From Paramecium tetraurelia (taxonomy: Eukaryota; Ciliophora; Oligohymenophorea; Peniculida; Parameciidae), in the NCBI RefSeq assembly GCF_000165425.1, contig NW_001799233.1, positions 437,256 to 501,255 of the forward strand: DNA of 64,000 nt, written 5' to 3'. Positions 52,026 through 63,974 of the stretch are shown here, piece after piece. The translations under genes were made by a program, and so were the position numbers. Below the pieces are notes generated by a model. It was not told the DNA's origin, searched no databases, and saw only the letters and a list, made by a program, of their open reading frames with translations. Position 1 is the stretch's first letter. Every line of letters starts with the position of its first letter.

Positions 52026-53344
52026 ATGAAGAAATTAAAAATTGCTGATCATGTGATATTTTATTCTAAATCAGTAAACATATTTCTAATACAAGAAATC
52101 CATAAATTGCTCGAATTGCTAACTAGAAAGAGTTAAAAATTCTTTAGTTATTTAATCAGGTTTAAAAATTAGCAAATAGGGAAAATACCTTGAAATATTT
52201 GGAGAAATAGATTAATTATATGATCATTTAAAGAAATATTGTGTGTAAATCAATTTTTTACAGATTTACAAATTGTGTTCTGTCAATGTTGAAAAAGAAA
52301 AAAAGAAGGTTTAATATATTAAAATTTTAGATTTATAAGATCCGCCAACGAGTAACCAATGACGAAAAAATAGCAAAGGTTTACGAACTAGATGGAGGAG
52401 ATATTTAATAGATAAATAAAGAAATATAGATTTTACGATTATTGAAGCATAAAAATATTGTACAAATGGAAGAAGTATACTAAGAAGATAATCGGCTTAT
52501 TTTAGTTTTTGATAATCTTGAAGGAGGTGACTTAGCTAAAATAATGCTCCTTAAACAATTTTGTGAGGACACTATTAGAATAATAATTAAACAAATTTTA
52601 CAAGGCATAGTCTACTTACATGATTTGGGCATATTTCACAGAGATCTAAAACCAGAAAACATTTTGTTTAAAAATTAAGAGCAAATCGAATAATTATAAA
52701 TAATTGATTTTGCTCTTGCTGACTTTTATTGTGGTGAAAACAAGTATATTTTTACCCGATGTGGAACTCCAGGGTATGTAGCCCCAGAAATTCTTTAAGA
52801 TAAAAGATACACTTTGAATGTAGATGTTTTTAGCGTTGGAGTTATCTTATTTATGCTGCTAACTCAGAAGAATCCATTTATTAAGGAATAATTTAACTAT
52901 GAATAAATAATTACTGCCAATTATGATTGTTAAATTGATTATTCTGAGGTCAAATGTTCGACGGAGTGCCTTGATCTATTAAAGAAATGTCTTAAAGTAG
53001 ATTAACATAAAAGAATTTCTGCAAGGGATGCATTAAGTCACCCTTTTATCTTAGGAACTTTCTCAACAGAGTAGATATAGTTTAGGATTAAAACTTAAAG
53101 TTAACTCTAAAAACAAAAATCGAATGGATCTCTTCGAAAAATTATTCATATTGGAAGTCTAGATAGTCCAAGGTTTTCTTAAAAATAGAGTATTAAATCA
53201 CTTCACACTGAAAGCCCTATCGACACTACATCAGATAGTCCAGGAACGCCAAAATCGGCAAGAACTGAAAATAGATTTTCTAATTTTAAATTCTCAAAAT
53301 AACAATAATGGAATTCATTTCGTGTGTCAAAATTTAAAAAATGA
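52026..53344 (+). CDS. PH-domain Ser/Thr kinase with DFA in place of DFG
   Basis: At least 424 residues from the first in-frame ATG, 52026, to TGA 53342-53344, with two 22-nt introns. The frame is open upstream to about 51897, and the PH domain seems to begin there, so the true start is probably earlier. PH ([20 protein letters not shown]) and linker (HLKKYCVQ) match the other PH kinases here. The glycine loop is unrecognisable ([18 protein letters not shown]). The catalytic loop [10 protein letters not shown] is intact, the magnesium loop is DFALADF, and [12 protein letters not shown] is intact. Loss of the Gly of DFG is tolerated in some kinases, so activity is uncertain. The tail is Ser/Pro-rich ([19 protein letters not shown]), typical of phosphorylated regions. 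Confidence 0.85.
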
Positions 53345-53906
53345 TACAAATAATCAAATTACATTGTATTTAAATTTATAATAAAATCAATTTATATCTT
53401 AATTGACTTCTCCTTGATTCGTTCAACTTTATATCTTTCAATAAAAAGGCTTATAAATAAACTTCCTGAATTTTCCTCCCATCAGAAATTGAAATATTGT
53501 ATGAGTTAGGTTCAGAAATGAATTTAAACTAATAGTTATTTTTTGAATATCATTTGAAAGTCCGAATATCCATAGCTAAAGAGAGTAATTTAGGATATTA
53601 AATGTATTAAAATTTGCAACTAACTATTTTGTCAATACAATTTTAATTTGCAAATTTCGTACTAATTTTTACTATCTGAATGCAGTATTGTATTCACAAA
53701 TGCTAAGAGCACGTCTCTAGATGCTATCATTTGTAAATATTAATTACATTAATAGTAATTACATTTTCTGAATAAGGAGAGGATCAACAAACAAGAATAA
53801 AAAAGTTGTCCTAAAGGGATCTTGAAAACAATTACTTGAAATCAATTTTAATTTTAAATCAGCAAATACATATTACTAATAATGCATAATGTTTAAATTA
53901 AATTAA
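53345..53906. other. no supported gene; competing short frames
   Basis: About 560 bp between convergent genes. On the minus strand several overlapping frames look weakly protein-like (for instance SEPNSYNISISDGRKIQE), one interrupted by TGA just after its only ATG. No frame wins, so I leave it unannotated; it could be a decayed gene fragment. Confidence 0.4.
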
Positions 53907-55328
53907 TCAATTTTATTTTATTAATAATTCTAAAGGTTCTATGTGAACCACTTTATTTTACGTCTATTCAAATGAATCAAAAGGATAGACCATCATTTAA
54001 TTAGATTCTTTCATATTTATAGTTTCAAACAGATTCTCAGAAATCAACCCTCCAAAAGTATGACAAAATTAAAATGCTTAATTCCCTAATTGCTATTGAA
54101 AAACAAATTATAATCTAGATATCTCATATAATATATTGTTTAACCTACATTTTTATTTAGCCCCTTTTTATAACATTTTATAAGCTGAACTTACACTTTA
54201 TTTTGGAGATTTAGTTTTTTCTTTATGATTGAACTTTATTTGATTAAATCGATCTAATTGTAATTCTTTAAATTCTGGATAATACATCGTTATGATATCA
54301 TGAGTTTATTAATTTTCAAATAATTATTTATTATAGTACACAGCAAAATATTATAAGATAAAAATCAATTAAACTATCGATCCTATTTAAGCTAATATTT
54401 AACCTAATTTAGGCATAATTACATTTTCAACTATAGAAATATTGTCAATTCTAAATAAATAAGAATTTATTGCACTTACTTTATACTATCCTTTAGACAT
54501 AAAATAAATTTAGGATGTCATAAAATCAATATCTACTGATTAATTTGTAATTTCATAATTATTCAAGAAAAAATAATGTCTGAGCTTATCGAAAAGAATT
54601 CCATCATCAATTATAGTTTCCTATTATTTTAACATAACCTAAGAATAAATTGTTCTTCTTGGATCAAAAGCAGAATAGAATTATTTTTCAAACGATTCTA
54701 GTTCTCTTGTAACATAATTTAATTGATGTAGCTTAATTGTGATAAACAGAAATCCATGATCATTTTATATGTATTGTTATATTTCATTAGCATCTGCACA
54801 AGTTATCCCTTTTATATTTAATTCATCTGAACACATCACAAAAGTTAGCAAATATTGTTTCATTTCTTTATGTATTTCATCCTTTCCATATACATTATTC
54901 AAAATTAGTGATCCTTCCTCAACTTAAAACTATCTGGGGTGGTCTTCTGTGCTATACAATAACATAGGTTAATCTTCGATCCTGCTATCAAGAATGGTAA
55001 ATAATAAGGGAGTAATAAAGTTCTTTTCTTTTCTAAAAGGATCAATATCTGAGGAAAAGTCATATAAACTAAATGTGATTAATGGTTCAGACCATGCAAA
55101 TTCTGAATATCCAGTTGTTTGTTACTTTGCACTTACATTTGGAGGGACCTAATTATTTATCCATAAGATCATGATATAGAAAAAATAAGCCAAACTTGTG
55201 CTTCCTACTATTAGTGAAATAAATCCTCCTAATTTGCTTTTGAACTTTGGTTCATTTTCGTTTGTTAATAAAGCTACAGGTACACCGAAGATATCTAATT
55301 TTTCTATTGAATCAATAATTTTATTCAT
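53907..55328 (-). CDS. two-TM ciliate membrane protein (paralogue of 39976-41541)
   Basis: A single exon of 473 codons from ATG 55328-55326 to TGA at 53907. The N-terminal cytosolic segment (KLDIFGVPVALLTNENEPKF) is followed by TM1 (LGGFISLIVGSTSLAYFFYI), a loop of about 230 residues, TM2 (GQILAQIGSIVQLIFILQYF) and a tail with YYPEFKELQL and YEISRLQFVFQQQLG. These blocks align with the protein at 39976-41541 in the same order. 'SLYDFSSDIDPFRKEKNFIT' in the loop corresponds to 'GDKFIDPFSKTENIIT' there. No intron. Function unknown. Confidence 0.82.
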
Positions 55329-55439
55329 TTTATAATTTTAATTGATATTAAACCTTTAAATTTGTTTAATTAATCAATCTTAAAATCAGGAAAAACGAAA
55401 AGATATTAGAAGCTCAAAAATAAATAAAATAATAAACAT

Positions 55440-56678
55440 TCAATTAAAATCAAGTTTGTTACTTTTCAGATAATAGGAAGTACTTTTCTTAAGCTTTTGG
55501 GCAACTTACTCAACGATTTAATCTTCAAACTCTAAAAACTTCATAATTTTTATTGCTTAGTAAATTGGGGTTAGATTATAAAATATTGTAATGCCTGAGA
55601 AATCATCGAAATCATTAAAATCATTGATTTCATTTTATATCAATAAATCTTGTTCCTATTTGGAAAATGTTTGAGGGATTTTTTGTAAACAATTTATTCT
55701 ATCAAATATATTCATCTAGGTTTCAATAATGATTTATTCATTGCATTAAATATCTAGCATATAATCCTGATAGATCTTTCTAGAAACCAGCCCAAAAGTA
55801 TTTATATCAAATAAACATAATTATTCAAGTTCCTCTTCGTTTTAAGAAGATATTTTACAACAAATGTATAAATCATTTACAAATAAGATTTGTTCAATAC
55901 TTATAATATAATTAAAATAATTGATTTCAAAAATTCTTATTGATTCATTTTACTCATTAATAAACTCTATGAAGGAATTTAAATCAGTTTTAGGAGTAAA
56001 AGCCAATAATATTTATTTATTTGATTAAGCACATCCATTTAAAGAATTCCTATCATTTAGAAATTTCGATTATAAGTTTTATTGAACTCCTTATGAATTT
56101 ATTTCACAGAGTGTTTATTCCAAATCATTTTCTAAATATAATGCGATAAAATAGTTATGCTAATTTAATTAATAAATGGATTTCAAGAGTTAATTTTGTT
56201 TTTTATCTATGAGATTAAATTAAGACTAAATTTCCAAATTGCTATTTAAAAAGTAACAAATAATAGAACCGAATTCATATTGAATTAATAACATAGTTAA
56301 TTTGGTTATTCTAAAATAAAAGGTTGTATAGCTTTGATAAGTTTGAGGAAGCTTGAATTTTGTTTATACTTTATTCATTTTGAGGAAGTCAAATGACTCA
56401 ATCATAAAAGCATCACTTTGATCATAATGAGCCAAGGCTAAGCTGGATTCTCCACATAAAAAAGCAAAAAAAGGAATGTAGTCAATCTTTCTAATCTATA
56501 ATAGTAAATATTACATCAATTTTCGGGTATCTTTTAGTTCAAGTTCTATTACATCATAATAATAGTCTTTATTAAAATTTATAAGCATTACAACCAGACC
56601 ACAATTTAAATAATACGTTTAATGAAGTTCGCTCTGCTTTCTTAATTGAACATTCTCTAATTAATTAAATTCAAACAT
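55440..56678 (-). CDS. unknown 412-residue intronless protein
   Basis: A single uninterrupted frame from ATG 56678-56676 to TGA at 55440 (exactly 413 codons with stop). The composition is rich in Phe, Tyr, Asn, Leu and Ile, with alternating hydrophobic strands (YYYDVIELELKDTRKLMQYL; LYICCKISSQNEEELEQLCL) that could suit a beta-propeller-like fold, but no repeat can be fixed by eye. It has no signal peptide or clear TM helix. Only 27 bp separate its start from the divergent gene at 56706. Confidence 0.68.
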
Positions 56679-56705
56679 TATTATTAATAATATAAAAGAA
56701 AATAA

Positions 56706-57625
56706 ATGTCAGACGATCCCAGATTCAAAATTGTTGAAGGAATAGATGGAGATTATGTGATCATAGGGTTTCCTCATCATATAGGAGCCAAAAGAGACAA
56801 TGTTCGAATTGGATAGGACCATGGACCTGATTCTTTAAGAAGATTCTTGCCTAGAATTGGTCCATTAAGGAATGCTGAATATATGAAAGATATTAGTAAT
56901 TTTATAGTTTCGGATTATGGAAATATACATGTTGACGATGATTAAAATTTAGAAAAACTTTTGGAAAAATTGAATCAGAAAGTGAAAATTGTACACAATA
57001 AGAATCACATTCCAATTGTAATAGGAGGATCCAAGGATTGTGTTTTTGGTGTTCTTAGTGATGATTTGCATGTGATTTCAATTAATCATATTCCTGATAT
57101 TCAAGTACCATATGATGGCAATAAACCAAGTATTAACTCAGGATTAAGAGCATCGACAAGTAAAATATCAATTACCTATTTTGGGTATGATAATAGCAAA
57201 TTAAATTAAGAATAAGAAAATTATATAAATGAAAAATGTAATGGAATTAGCTTATAGAAGATTAGGTAAGCATAGAAGGCATTTCATCAAGATCTGGAAT
57301 AATAAGTTACACAGGCTGGAATTTTATTTAAATAAATACTTACAAATCTTTAAGGGAAAAGAATTCATATTTCTATTTCTTTAGAAGCCATAGATGTATA
57401 TCTTAATAATTATTATAGTCGGCTTTTTGTCCTGGAGTAAGCAGGCCTTGTGTGTAAGGCTTATAAGTAGAAGAAATATTTGAAATAGTTTATTTGGCAG
57501 GTAAATTTTGTGTTGGTTTGGATATTACTGATTATAATCCAACAATTGAGGATTATCGTACAGGGTTTTTATTAGGAAATCTAATTTATTATTTTATTTT
57601 ATCAAAAGGAAAGGATATTAAGTGA
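56706..57625 (+). CDS. ureohydrolase (arginase/agmatinase)-fold protein lacking the metal ligands
   Basis: 298 residues from ATG 56706 to TGA 57623-57625 with one 23-nt intron (GTATAT..TATAG) near 57400; exactly 299 codons. The fold is recognisable throughout: GFPHHIGAKRDNVRIGQDHG near the start, DYGNIHV, HIPIVIGGSKDCVF, then GKRIHISISLEAIDS and CPGVSRPCVQGLQVEEIFEI, and AGKFCVGLDITDYNP at the end. In active members the manganese ligands sit in GGDHS, DAH.D and S.DVDA.D. Here they read GGSKD (near 105), NHIPD (near 124) and SLEAID (near 222), so most ligands are missing. Catalysis of the usual kind is not expected; a regulatory or structural role is inferred. It shares a 27-bp divergent promoter with the upstream gene. 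Confidence 0.85.
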
Positions 57626-57694
57626 TATTAATTTTTTGGTATAAATTTCCCATAAATTATTCCAAATTAATTTATATATTAAAGAATTAAAATA

Positions 57695-59439
57695 ATGATT
57701 TAAAAGCATCCTCAAGTAATAACAGTTCTTTTAATTTCTGAAAACGAAGAAAAAGTCTAGAATTTCATGAAACGAATAAATTCAAATAAGCTAGAAAATC
57801 AAGAGAGAACTATTAATCTTTATTATTAACCAATTGATTTAAATAATGATCATAAATGCTTACAATAATTATCAATGTTTGAATATGCAATTCTCTTTTT
57901 GAAGGATTTAGAATTTCATTAATTCACTATGGACAACTATAATTTTAGAATGCTCAAATTACTGCAGTTTTATAAGTACATAATAAAAATTTAACTTTAG
58001 ATATAAATAAATCTTTATTATTTATGATGAAAATGATAGTAATTCAAGTATTGCATAATTATAGAATCTATACTCTTGGATTGATCAAGAAGTTAATTCG
58101 ATCTTCTATGACGAAAGATTTAACGATTAGCAAGAAGAAAACTAGCTAGGGTTTTCAATCCCTAAAATTAAAATCTTAAGTGAACCAACTCAGAATGATT
58201 TCATGGAATTTTTCAACGATGAAGCAGATATTAAAGATTCTGATTTAATCTTAGCAATCATTAATGAAACAGAGGTGAACAAAGGCATAGCATAAGTGAT
58301 AGATGGATTCATTTTGAATGGATAAACTGTGCTTTATCAAGAATAAGTTGCATTATAAAAAGTATAAATTAAAAACTTTGTTGATTACTTTTCAAAATAA
58401 GAAAAGAATTTTGCATAAAAAGGAGATATTATTGAATTTTAATTTGATTTAAAAAAGAAAATAAATGGGCTTCTAATAGGATTAAGGTAAGATAAATATC
58501 TACTCCAACCTAAAGAAATCAAAGGTGATTTTATATGTCCATAGATAGTGGGATAGGGTGGAATATAGAAAATCTAGAAATCAGATTCAAAGGCATTTTT
58601 TTATGGAATTGAATGTATATATTTTAATTACAATTAAAGGTTAGATTGAGAAGAAAAAAATATTTGGATAATTAGAGAATGGTACTTATAAAGATTTCAA
58701 GAATATAACATCAAAACCATTTGGAATGTCATTTAGGATTAGTAAACAACTTTACTTGACTCCAAACATACTTTAAAAGAATATAATTTTATCTATTCCC
58801 AAAAACAAGAATTTAACATAACAATAAATTTTTTGTGGAAAAATAAAGACTTAAGATATATTTTAAGTCACAAAAGTGCAGGTTCAAAAGAAAAAAGTAG
58901 TTTTAATTCCTGAATTGACAAGTATTCCATCAGAAAATATGATCAACAATGGGGTGGACTATAGATAAAGATGTAGAGTGTGCAGAACTGAAAGGGCTAG
59001 ATATGTTCCTACTAATTGTGGGCATCTAAGATATTGCAACGATTGTAAAGATATATGTATGGAAGCAAAACAGTGCTTATATTGCGATAAACCTAGCAAT
59101 AACACTCAAAGTTTCAATATTCATCTTACAAAATAACAACTTTAAAATCTCAAATCAATGACTGAATAACAAATTATTGAATATTTTGCAAACCATCCTG
59201 ATAAAGAAATGCTGCCTTTTATGAAAGTTTATAATGAAATTAACGATGAATAGAACATTTATTTCGAAGTAAACTGCGACAACTGCGATTCAAGAATTAC
59301 TCAATACTCTATTTGTATTAATAATCATTAAACACTACTTTGTGATGAATGTTAAATAAAGGAATGTTAGGCATGCAAGGATCAATTACAAAATAAATAA
59401 AAAATTATCTTTACATTTCCAGATGATCCAACTGCATGA
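57695..59439 (+). CDS. RING-type zinc-finger protein, tandem copy 1
   Basis: 564 residues from ATG 57695 to TGA 59437-59439 with introns 57976-58000 and 58615-58639 (25 nt each). The N-terminal 400 residues are unknown. From about residue 410 there is a RING/C3HC4-like finger: CRVCRTERARYVPTNCGHLR, YCNDCKD and CLYCDKP. A second Cys-rich site near the C-terminus (VNCDNCDSRITQYSICINNH, LCDECQ, CQACK) resembles another zinc module. The next gene repeats the whole layout, so the pair is a tandem duplication. E3 ubiquitin-ligase activity is usual for RING proteins but not shown here. Confidence 0.82.
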
Positions 59440-59629
59440 ATTTATAATCAAAAGTTTTATTAAACAATATTCTGAAAAATAAAAAAGAATTAATCCTCTT
59501 AATTATTATTATATTATTATATATATTTGATACATTCAGATATTATAGGATAGAAAAAGAATTTATTTTTTTTTACATGATCATAAATATTCTTTTATGA
59601 TCTTGAAGTATTTAATAATAATAATTTAA

Positions 59630-61326
59630 ATGAATATAGTTCTTATAGCATTTTCAGAAGAATAACAAATATAAACAGCAGATAAATACCAATTTGCTTC
59701 CACATGCTATATAACATCTGATATTTACCAGCAATAAAAAGAATTATGGAAATTTGATAAAGCTGTTGTTGTTCTTGATTAATTTCCTATAAATTTATCT
59801 AAATTAAATAAAGATGAACACCTAACAAACAGTTTAGATCCTAATTTTTCACTATTTAAAACTCTCAAATTATTAGGGTAAAATTATTCTCTTATATTTT
59901 TAGTTATCAATAAGTTTTAGTTTCTTTGGAATAAATAAAATTATAAAAATACAAGCAGGCAATTTCATAATTAGAATAAACTATTATATCTATATTCAAC
60001 GATTAAGAAAGAATAATTGAAGAAGAAAGAAATGTCTTTTCGCTTAAAAATCCAACCGTGAAAGTTGTGTAAAATTGTGAATAGAATGAAATTTAAAAAT
60101 TCTTTCTTAATGAAATAAATTTAACTACAAATTAAATTGATTAAACAGAATGTATTGTAGTGAGACATGAAGAAGCATTTCATATTGTTAAGGTTCTTTA
60201 AGGAGCATTATATGTAGGATAGTTTTTAAAATCGACCACATGTTAAGCCTGGATATAATAAGTAAAGATTAGTCCAGGAGGTGAAGGTAAAAAATAAAAT
60301 AAACATAGTGTTTGTTAAATTTGAAGAGAATAAAATATTATAAGGAATATTATGTAGCTATCAACATTGTCCTGAATAAATTAATGCATTCGATGTTGAA
60401 ATATAATTAAGTGAATTACCAATATTGCTTCCAAAAGATGTGTTTAGAAAAATGGGTTAACTTAAGATGATATTTTACAATCAGGAATATTTGATATAGA
60501 ACAGCCATAATAGTCCAATTTAATTTTAGGGCATTAAAGATAAAATAAATGGAAAAATAACTGAAAATCCAACAAAAGTTAATTTTGGTATATGCAAGTT
60601 AACACTAAAAATTATCCCAGAAGGGGAGAAAATACTGTTGAATATTAATTCAAAGCCCATTGTTTAGTATTTTTTAAATATTAAATTAGTTTTCTTAATA
60701 ATTATAATACAGTTGTTTTTTATGGACAAATTACAAATATATTAGAAAGGAAAAATAGATAAATAGATTTAGCATAATATCTTCCTCTTCCAAAATTTGA
60801 AAGAACTAAAAATATGACTCTAATAAATAATGAGGATTTAAGATACTTGTGTAGAATTTGTAAGGCGAAATAAGTTAATCGAGTATTGAAAGAATGTGGT
60901 CATTTAAGATATTGTAGTGAATGTGTTGATTTATGTCTTGAATCTAAGGAATGTTTTTATTGCAATAGATCCCTAAGTAAGTGTTATGCTGTTTCTATAA
61001 TATATTTGGACTAGATAACTTTTGATTAATTATCTAAAAAGAAAAACTAAATTTCTTAAATCAACCCTTCCAAGATAATTTAAGATGAAAACATTTCAAC
61101 ATATTTAAAACTTATCTATGAATAATAAAAGGGGGGAAAGATTAACTTTTAGACAATTTATTGCAAAATTTGTGATGATTTATTGGCATAAAGATTATTT
61201 TCTTGTTCAAATGAACACGTCACATTAACTTGTGAGGAATGCAATCCTAAAGATTGCAAGGAATGCAAAGCAGACATGATCTAAAAAGTTGAAATTTTAT
61301 ATAAATTTTAAGATGATTTATATTGA
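59630..61326 (+). CDS. RING-type zinc-finger protein, tandem copy 2
   Basis: 541 residues from ATG 59630 to TGA 61324-61326 with introns of 26, 22 and 23 nt; exactly 542 codons. It matches copy 1 domain for domain: the RING CRICKAKQVNRVLKECGHLR, YCSECVD, CFYCNRS, and the C-terminal zinc site YCKICDDLL .. CSNEHVTLTCEECN .. CKECK. N-terminal halves are diverged but keep similar starts and an acidic segment. The intron positions in the two copies are not all the same, so the duplication is not recent. The intergenic gap between the copies is 190 bp. Confidence 0.82.
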
Positions 61327-62570
61327 ATATTGGTATAAAATGTATTTTAAAAATATTATTTATTTTATATCAACAGTGAATTATTATTACAAACCTTTTT
61401 GAAATTTTAACTCATTTATATTTGATTTAATATTATTGGAAAATGTGAGAGAAGTTACAGCCCAATTTCTACAGATTAACGATCCAATATTATTATTCTC
61501 AAAAAAAGTATTAGTCTGAATAATTTAAAAAGATTAAAATTTCATTTAAATTTCAGATGTTATGAGGATTTCATAATAAAATAAAAGGATGGAGGCAAAA
61601 ATCAAAACTATATTGACAGAAAAATATTTACTTAATATATAAATAATAGTTCAATTTTGAATACAAGTTAAATTCACAATTAAGATGGAACTGTTTAGCA
61701 TGTGTGTTATCTATTTCTTTCGCTAGTTTACAAAACTTATTTTAGAATTAATTTATTACATTTCCGTTAAGACTGCGATGAAGAAATCAACCTTCTTTAA
61801 AATTCTTATTATGCTAACACATTAAAATCATTGTAAGTTCCTTTATAATTTTAAAGATTACTTTTTGTTTTTTATAAATTTTCTCTATATTACTTTATTC
61901 TCTCATTATCCTTCTTGAGAAATTTGATAGGATATTATGAGTGGGCTGATTAAAGCCTTTTTAATAAAGTCTAATTTTCCAATATTATTTTTGTAGTTTC
62001 TTTTCTTCTTAAATGATCAATTGAATATGATGTTGGAGTCTTGAAACTAATTTTTTTTTTTTGTATTTCCTTCATTTTAGACATAAGTATAAGGTTTTGA
62101 TTAACAATATCTAAGTCTTATACTAAAGGAAATTAGAGTTTATCAAATACAATGTGTATATTTATTGGCTAATTTTGACAATGAATGCGTTGATTACCAA
62201 GGAGGAGAAAGATGTAGGCATGACTTCGCTGTTTAAAGGGTTGTAATGTGTTTAAGTTGATCCTAATTTATTCTATATATACTTGAGCTGTTTTCTTTTT
62301 AAAACATATCGGATTTTAGTAAAGGAGATTCCACATTTTATGCTTTAATAAAAATATTAGTATAAATTATTTCTATAAGTTAATTCCTTTACGATAGTTA
62401 ATAAATTGCTTTTAATGGACAGTAAAACAAATAATAATCTTAACTTGGTTTTGCATTTAATAATTATCAAACCATCAAAATTTTCTTTTAAAATTATTAA
62501 TCTAGTTTAATTGAGGTATTAGAAGTATTTTTATCATTATGATGCATTAATAAAAAAATGTTAATAGGAA
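61327..62570. other. long gap holding a possible gene remnant (see next entry)
   Basis: About 1.2 kb between the second RING gene and the last PH kinase. Apart from the remnant at 61425-62040 there is one short frame near 62130-62250 (NFDNECVDYQGGERCRHDF) with no clear start; otherwise AT-rich sequence. Confidence 0.4.
61425..62040 (+). pseudogene. possible remnant of a membrane-protein gene
   Basis: One frame stays open from a TGA near 61425 to a TGA near 62020 and reads like protein (LSLVYKTYFRINLLHFRQDC; NSYYANTLKSLQ; then hydrophobic YKFSLYYFILSLSFLRNLI). It has no in-frame ATG at its 5' end. A plausible 24-nt intron lies near 61840. It may be a truncated gene, a missed multi-exon gene, or chance. 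I cannot name a family. Confidence 0.3.
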
Positions 62571-62621
62571 ATGATTAAAACTTTTAGTGCAATTAATTAC
62601 TTTAGAAGGATTCTATATTCA

Positions 62622-63974
62622 ATGATGGAAAAGCTTTATGGATAAACTAAGATTATGATTCCTCAAAACCAATTGATTAACAGAGGTTTAAAATTGAGTT
62701 AGATTCAAAAAATAAAATAAAATAATTAACCCTATATGAAAAATACATAAGATATAGTTAACATGTAAAAAGTACATAGATAAATTAGAAAATTATTCTT
62801 TTTGAAAATAGTTTCTTGGACCTTGTTCATAATTAATAAAATAAATTAGTAGGCTTTAGATTAGTAAAATATGATGGAAGTTTGACAATTATAGGAGAAT
62901 GCAAGCAATGGATTAAAATGTTGAAAAAATATGTGATTTAAAGTGATTTTTCTAGAAATTATAAAATAACAAAAAAAATAGGGAATGGAACTTTTGCAGA
63001 TGTAAATTCTTTTGTAATTTAAGGTTTATTTAGTTAAGCATAAGCACACAAATAAGGAATATGCTGCTAAAATATTTTATAAGAAAAAAATAATTTTGGA
63101 GGATAAAGAACTTTTAATGATAACTAAAGAAGTCTAAATAACAAGACTCTTTTCTAATCCTAATATTTGTTAATTATATGAGGTTTTTGAATGTAAAGTG
63201 CACTTAACTTTAATAATGGATTTATTAGCCGGATCTGAATTAGTTTATTCTCTTAAATTGGGAGGATTATCGGAGATTTAATCAATTTTAATAATAAAAC
63301 CTCTTTTTCAAGCTCTATAACTCTTACATAAGCAAGGAATCTTTCACAGAGATATTAAACCATAAAATATAATGCTTCATCAATCTGGTAAATTAGAAAC
63401 CGCATGTTTAATTGATTTTGGCCTTGCTGATTTCTGGAATCATAAAAGCGAGTATTTATTCTCCCAATGTGGAACTCCAGGATATGTAGCTCCAGAAATC
63501 TTACTTGGGCATTCCTATGATTTCAAAGTTGATGTATATAGTCTAGGATTAGTATTGTATTTGATTCTAACAGGTAAAGAACCCTTCTAATCAAAAACAA
63601 TTGAGGGTCTAATTGAAGAAAATACGTATGGGCATATTGCTTTATCACATTTAAATTTATCTCCAAATTGTCTTGATTTTTTATAAAAAGTTCTAGCAAA
63701 ATCTCCAAATCAAAGATTGACTTCCTAAGAAGCTTTGATACATCCTTTTTTACTTTTTGGCCCAGGAAATCATTTAGATTTGATTCATAACAAAATGTAA
63801 TCACCTGAACAATATATTTCTAAAAGTCAATAATTTCGTAAAAGCGTTGCTTCTCTCAGATTATAAACTGATACTTCGAATAATTAATTGAATTAAAGAG
63901 ATATTTTTAAAAAGAATGAGTTAGAAAGAAAAGACATCAAAAAATAGTTTTCAATTCGAAAAGTAAAACTGTGA
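62622..63974 (+). CDS. PH-domain Ser/Thr protein kinase, intact active site
   Basis: 437 residues if the start is ATG 62622; an in-frame ATG at 62571 is also possible. Stop TGA 63972-63974. Introns: a short 17-nt one (GTACAT..ATTAG) near 62775 and a 22-nt one (GTAAAT..TTAAG) near 63005. The PH-like part (KIILFENSFLDLVHNQQNKL .. FRLVKYDGSLTIIGE) and linker (KMLKKYVIQ) match the kinases at 20980, 34016 and 52026. The kinase is complete: IGNGTFADVYLVKHKH, YAAKIF, HRDIKPQN, DFGLADF and [12 protein letters not shown]. The tail is polar and basic. The likely role is a signalling kinase recruited to membrane phosphoinositides, which is inference. Confidence 0.88.

Noticed and set aside
53345-53906. 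Minus-strand frame starting MDIRTFK, then TGA, then SEPNSYNISISDG; considered as a selenocysteine or readthrough gene
   Set aside because: Competing frames over the same bases look equally protein-like, and no SECIS-like element or family match is seen. AT-rich chance frame is more likely.
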